DNA of 10,175 bases from Micavibrio sp. UBA1664 (GTDB taxonomy: Bacteria > Pseudomonadota > Alphaproteobacteria > Micavibrionales > UBA1664): positions 5,724 through 15,898 of the forward strand of contig DCKW01000079.1 of NCBI GenBank assembly GCA_002320485.1, given 5' to 3'. The notes under the pieces are model-generated. The model ran no database searches, was not told where the DNA came from, and saw only the letters and a list, made by a program, of their open reading frames with translations. Below are positions 6,503 to 10,175 of the stretch, piece after piece. The position numbers and the translations under genes are program-made. Every line of letters begins with the position of its first letter. The first letter of the stretch is position 1.

Positions 6503-6521
6503 TTTAAAAGAGGAAAAAATA
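6503..6521 (+). promoter_or_regulatory. Strong ribosome-binding site of atpA
   Basis: The 15 bases TTTAAAAGAGGAAAA (6503-6517) precede ATG 6522, with AGAGGA at 6509-6514 and 7-base spacing. The identical 15-mer lies before atpD but not before atpG or atpH. AT-rich flanks should keep it unstructured, although CTTTTAAAAG (6501-6510) is a perfect palindrome. Confidence 0.8.
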
Positions 6522-8078
6522 ATGGAATTGAAAGCATCTGAAATCTCAAGTGTTCTGAAAGATCAAATCAAGGATTTGGACAATCAGGCCGATATCGCCG
6601 AAATCGGGCAGGTTTTGTCAATCGGTGACGGTGTTGCCACAATTTATGGTCTGGATAATGTTCAGGCCGGAGAAATGATTGAATTTCCGGGCGGCATCAT
6701 GGGAATGGCCCTGAACCTTGAGGAAGATTCTGTCGGTGCGGTTATCTTCGGTTCCGACCGGGATATTAAGGAAGGTGACATTGTTCGCCGTACTAAAAAA
6801 ATCATGGAAGTTCCTGTCGGACCTGAATTGCTGGGTCGTGTTGTTGACGGTCTTGGTCGTCCGATTGACGGGAAAGGCCCGATCAAATCGAAATTGACAA
6901 ATCGTCTTGAGCAAAAAGCGCCGGGCATTATGCCGCGTAAATCTGTTCACGAGCCGATGTCCACAGGGATTAAGGCGATTGACGCTCTAGTTCCGATCGG
7001 ACGTGGTCAGCGTGAATTGATCATCGGTGACCGCCAGACAGGTAAATCGGCGGTTGTTATGGATACGATCTTGAACCAAAAATCCGTGAACGAGCAAGCC
7101 GAAGGCGACGAATCCAAAAAAATGTATTGTATCTATGTCGCAATCGGGCAGAAGCGTTCGACAGTGGCACAGTTTGTCCGCAAATTGGAAGAAGAGGGCG
7201 CGATGGATTATTCTATCGTTGTTGCCGCGACGGCTTCCGATCCTGCGCCAATGCAATTCCTTGCGCCGTATACAGGATGTGCGATGGGTGAATATTTCCG
7301 TGATAACGGAAAACACGCCCTGATCATTTACGATGATTTATCCAAACAGGCCGTGGCCTACCGCCAGATGTCATTGTTGCTGCGTCGTCCTCCTGGACGT
7401 GAAGCGTATCCGGGGGATGTTTTCTACATTCACTCACGTTTGCTTGAACGTGCTGCAAAAATGAACGACGAGCATGGCGGCGGTTCTTTAACGGCCCTGC
7501 CGGTGATTGAAACACAGGCCGGTGACGTGTCTGCCTATATTCCGACCAACGTGATCTCGATTACAGACGGTCAGATTTTCCTTGAGACGAACCTTTTCTT
7601 TAAAGGGATCCGTCCTGCGATTAACGTTGGTTTGTCCGTGTCCCGTGTGGGTTCCGCGGCGCAGATCAAGGCGATGAAACAGGTTGCCGGTTCTATTAAA
7701 CTGGAATTGGCTCAATATCGCGAGATGGAGGCCTTTGCCCAGTTTGCGTCCGACCTTGACCCGTCAACACGAAAATTGCTGGATCGCGGTGCGCGTCTGA
7801 CAGAATTGCTAAAACAGCCTCAGTACTCCCCATTGACAACGGCGGAGCAGGTTGCGGTTATTTTTGCCGGTGTGAAAGGATATCTTGATGGCGTTGCAGT
7901 CAAAGACGTGACAGCATTTGAATCCGGATTATTAACGGCCTTGCGTTCATCAGGTGCAAAAATATTATCTGATATCGAAAGCAAGCAAAAGCTGGATGAT
8001 GCACTGGAAACAAAATTGCACGACTTTATGAGCAAATTTGCAGACAGCTTCACAGGCAGTAAGAAAAAAGCGGCCTAG
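6522..8078 (+). CDS. atpA: ATP synthase F1 alpha subunit
   Basis: This is the non-catalytic nucleotide-binding subunit of F1, present in three copies alternating with beta. At 518 residues it is full length. An N-terminal beta-barrel domain (about 25-95) is followed by the nucleotide-binding domain with P-loop GDRQTGKS (169-176), the ALIIYDDLSK Walker B region (266-275), PGREAYPGDVFYIHSRLLER (291-310) and SVSRVGSAAQ with the arginine finger R375, which completes the catalytic site on beta. The helical C-terminal domain ends in a lysine-rich tail. The start has a strong ribosome-binding site. Only 9 bases separate its stop from atpG, so they are co-transcribed. Nothing unusual is seen in the protein. 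Confidence 0.99.
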   Translation: MELKASEISSVLKDQIKDLDNQADIAEIGQVLSIGDGVATIYGLDNVQAGEMIEFPGGIMGMALNLEEDSVGAVIFGSDRDIKEGDIVRRTKKIMEVPVGPELLGRVVDGLGRPIDGKGPIKSKLTNRLEQKAPGIMPRKSVHEPMSTGIKAIDALVPIGRGQRELIIGDRQTGKSAVVMDTILNQKSVNEQAEGDESKKMYCIYVAIGQKRSTVAQFVRKLEEEGAMDYSIVVAATASDPAPMQFLAPYTGCAMGEYFRDNGKHALIIYDDLSKQAVAYRQMSLLLRRPPGREAYPGDVFYIHSRLLERAAKMNDEHGGGSLTALPVIETQAGDVSAYIPTNVISITDGQIFLETNLFFKGIRPAINVGLSVSRVGSAAQIKAMKQVAGSIKLELAQYREMEAFAQFASDLDPSTRKLLDRGARLTELLKQPQYSPLTTAEQVAVIFAGVKGYLDGVAVKDVTAFESGLLTALRSSGAKILSDIESKQKLDDALETKLHDFMSKFADSFTGSKKKAA

Positions 8079-8087
8079 GGAGAGACA

Positions 8088-8975
8088 ATGCCAAGCCTGA
8101 AGGATTACAGAGACCGTATAACATCCGTGAAATCCACTCGTAAAATTACGAGTGCGATGAAAATGGTGGCTGCGTCAAAATTGAAAAAGGCGCAGGAGCG
8201 GGCTGAGGCCTCCCAGCCTTATGCGGTGGCAATGGCCGATGTTATGGCTCGTGTGGCCGCGGGTGTCCAGATAGGGCCCGGATCGTCCAAATTATTGGCA
8301 GGAACAGGCAAGAACGATACGCATCTTTTGGTAGTCGTAACATCCGATCGCGGATTGTGCGGTGGTTTTAATGCCAATTTGCTTCGTCAGGCAAAAAAGA
8401 TGATCGACACTTTGCAATCCGAGGGTAAGACGGTCAAAATTGTGACTGTCGGTCGTAAAGGACGTGATTTCCTTCGCCGTGAATATCGCAGCCTCATCGC
8501 GCATTCATTTATGGACATCGGTAAGGCAGGCGTCCAGTTCGAGGAAGCCAAAGAAATTTCCGACTATGTTTTGTCATTGTTTGAAGCAGGTGAATTTGAT
8601 GTTTGTACTCTGTTAGGGAATGAATTCAAATCTGTGTTGGCGCAAGTCCCGACCGCGCGTCAACTGATACCGTTTACATTGCCCGATTTTGAAACGGCGC
8701 AGGATCATAATACGGCACAGGCTCCTTATAATTTCGAACCGTCAGAAGAAGAAATTCTCAATGACTTGTTACCGAAAAACATTGCGGTTCAAATCTTTAA
8801 GGAATTGCTGGATAGCGCGGCCGGGGAGCAGGCGGCACGTATGACTGCGATGGATAATGCAACGCGTAATGCCGGTGAAAAAATAAAAGACCTGACTTTG
8901 CAGTATAACCGCGCTCGTCAGGCCTATATTACCAAAGAACTGATCGAAATTATTTCAGGGGCCGAAGCGGTCTAA
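8088..8975 (+). CDS. atpG: ATP synthase F1 gamma subunit
   Basis: Gamma is the rotating central shaft that couples proton flow to catalysis; there is one per complex. The protein has 295 residues, normal for the family. The N-terminal helix has the signature MPSLKDYRDRITSVKST (1-17) continuing to ITSAMKMVAASKLKKAQ (20-36). The Rossmann-like middle includes TSDRGLCGGFNANL (85-98), and the C-terminal helix contains ARMTAMDNATRNA and LQYNRARQAYITKELIEI. The start ATG 8088 follows GGGAGAG directly after the atpA stop. This ribosome-binding site is less canonical than those of atpA and atpD, in line with gamma being needed at one third of their amount. Confidence 0.98.
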   Translation: MPSLKDYRDRITSVKSTRKITSAMKMVAASKLKKAQERAEASQPYAVAMADVMARVAAGVQIGPGSSKLLAGTGKNDTHLLVVVTSDRGLCGGFNANLLRQAKKMIDTLQSEGKTVKIVTVGRKGRDFLRREYRSLIAHSFMDIGKAGVQFEEAKEISDYVLSLFEAGEFDVCTLLGNEFKSVLAQVPTARQLIPFTLPDFETAQDHNTAQAPYNFEPSEEEILNDLLPKNIAVQIFKELLDSAAGEQAARMTAMDNATRNAGEKIKDLTLQYNRARQAYITKELIEIISGAEAV

Positions 8976-8982
8976 ATTAAGA

Positions 8983-9002
8983 TTTAAAAGAGGAAAAGAA
9001 AA
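8983..9002 (+). promoter_or_regulatory. Strong ribosome-binding site of atpD
   Basis: TTTAAAAGAGGAAAA (8983-8997) is the same 15-mer as that before atpA. AGGA ends at 8994, giving 8-base spacing to ATG 9003. It lies in the 27-base gap between atpG and atpD. Confidence 0.8.
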
Positions 9003-10175
9003 ATGGCGAAAGCAAAAGGACAGATAACACAGGTACTCGGCGCGGTTGTCGACGTACAATTTACCGAGGGCAATGTTCCCGCAATTTTGAATGCGGTTGA
9101 AACAAAAAACGCCGGTAATGATAACAAAATCCTTGTCATGGAAGTGGCTCAACACCTTGGTGAAAACACCGTGCGCTGTATTGCAATGGACACAACCGAT
9201 GGTCTGACCCGCGGTCAGGAAGTTGTCGATACGGGCGATTCGATTGCCGTTCCGGTCGGTGAGGCAACATTGGGACGTATTTTCGATGTAACGGGTGCTC
9301 CTATTGACGAGCGTGGTCCTGTAAAAACAAAACAAAAATGGGGTATTCACCGTGAAGCTCCCGCTTTTGTCGATCAGGCCGGCGCGACAGAACAACTGGT
9401 AACAGGGATCAAGGTTATCGACCTTTTATGTCCTTATGCCAAGGGTGGTAAAATCGGTTTGTTCGGTGGTGCGGGTGTTGGTAAAACCGTTACAATTCAG
9501 GAATTGATTAACAACATCGCGCAAGGACACGGTGGTGTATCCGTTTTCGCAGGTGTGGGTGAGCGTACCCGTGAAGGGAATGACCTTTACTATGAAATGA
9601 TTGATGCCGGCGTTATCGATACCGAAGGCGACAAATCAAAAGTGGCCCTTTGTTATGGTCAGATGAACGAGCCTCCTGGGGCACGTGCGCGTGTTGCGTT
9701 ATCAGGTTTGACAATGGCGGAATATTTCCGTGATGAACAAGGGCAGGATGTTCTATTCTTTATGGATAACGTGTTCCGTTTCACTCAGGCCGGTGCCGAG
9801 GTGTCAGCGTTGTTGGGACGTATTCCGTCCGCTGTGGGTTACCAGCCGACATTGTCCACTGATATGGGGGCGTTGCAAGAACGGATTACCTCAACAAATA
9901 AAGGGTCGATTACATCGGTACAAGCGGTTTACGTGCCTGCCGACGACTTGACCGACCCTGCGCCAGCGACAACATTCTCCCACCTTGATGCGACAACCGT
10001 ATTGTCCCGTCAGATTGCGGAATTGGGGATTTATCCTGCGGTTGACCCTCTGGATTCGACCTCACGTATTCTGGACCCGCAAATTGTCGGTCAGGAACAT
10101 TACGAGGTTGCCAACAAGGTTCAGCAGACATTGCAACAATACAAAGCATTGCAAGATATTATTGCGATTTTGGGT
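9003..10175 (+). CDS. atpD: ATP synthase F1 beta subunit, 3'-truncated by window end
   Basis: Beta is the catalytic subunit of F1 ATP synthase. The frame runs from ATG 9003 to the last base of the window, giving 391 codons without a stop; the family is usually about 470-480 residues, so roughly 80 are missing. The N-terminal barrel starts at GQITQVLGAVVDVQF (6-20). Next come P-loop GGAGVGKT (155-162), GERTREGND with catalytic E187 (186-194), the Walker B region ending in LFFMD (D255), and ALLGRIPSAVGYQPTL (269-284). The sequence stops at ALQDIIAILG, immediately before the place where the DELSEED motif is expected. All visible active-site elements are intact. The start is supported by the strong ribosome-binding site. 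An atpC (epsilon) gene probably follows outside the window. Confidence 0.98.
   Translation, partial: MAKAKGQITQVLGAVVDVQFTEGNVPAILNAVETKNAGNDNKILVMEVAQHLGENTVRCIAMDTTDGLTRGQEVVDTGDSIAVPVGEATLGRIFDVTGAPIDERGPVKTKQKWGIHREAPAFVDQAGATEQLVTGIKVIDLLCPYAKGGKIGLFGGAGVGKTVTIQELINNIAQGHGGVSVFAGVGERTREGNDLYYEMIDAGVIDTEGDKSKVALCYGQMNEPPGARARVALSGLTMAEYFRDEQGQDVLFFMDNVFRFTQAGAEVSALLGRIPSAVGYQPTLSTDMGALQERITSTNKGSITSVQAVYVPADDLTDPAPATTFSHLDATTVLSRQIAELGIYPAVDPLDSTSRILDPQIVGQEHYEVANKVQQTLQQYKALQDIIAILG

Noticed and set aside
8955..9395. Minus-strand open frame of 146 codons opposite atpD
   Set aside because: It is an antisense shadow of the well-recognised atpD coding sequence.

Overview
This is a stretch of bacterial chromosome that looks alphaproteobacterial. 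Three things point that way. A DUF484 gene is fused by overlap to xerC and is followed by priA and a short transaldolase. The ATP synthase operon starts at atpH and carries F1 genes only (atpH-A-G-D, running off the window), with no F0 genes (atpI/B/E/F) upstream. The protein sequences also fit (XerC, PriA, AtpA, AtpD). Base composition is moderate: about 48% G+C in a hand-counted atpA line. I cannot name the genus. A non-Rickettsial, medium-GC lineage such as the Micavibrio-like group is a guess.

Layout: 1-384, end of a DUF484 gene; 372-1307, xerC; 1308-2322, an AT-rich insert with two unrecognised membrane-protein genes facing each other (241 aa on +, 63 aa on -) that overlap by 23 bp at their 3' ends; 2323-2976 (-), a transaldolase of the short TalC/FSA family; 3019-5016, priA, divergent from it across only 42 bp; 5083-5871, a TraX-like multi-pass membrane protein; 5931 to the end, atpH, atpA, atpG and atpD, the last one truncated by the window edge after 391 codons.

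How the parts relate: xerC and priA serve chromosome dimer resolution and replication restart. The transaldolase is in the non-oxidative pentose phosphate pathway. The atp genes make the F1 head of ATP synthase. They are neighbours by conserved gene order rather than by a shared pathway. The less ordinary material is the AT-rich insert at 1308-2322, the TraX-like gene between priA and atpH, the leader of atpH, where two alternative hairpins would cover the ribosome-binding site, and a shared 15-base ribosome-loading sequence placed ahead of atpA and atpD only. No RNA genes, insertion sequences, CRISPR arrays or convincing intrinsic terminators were seen. No gene-free stretch exceeds 70 bases. 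I do not see a clear new defence or mobile system here; the best candidate for something undescribed is the two-gene AT-rich insert.
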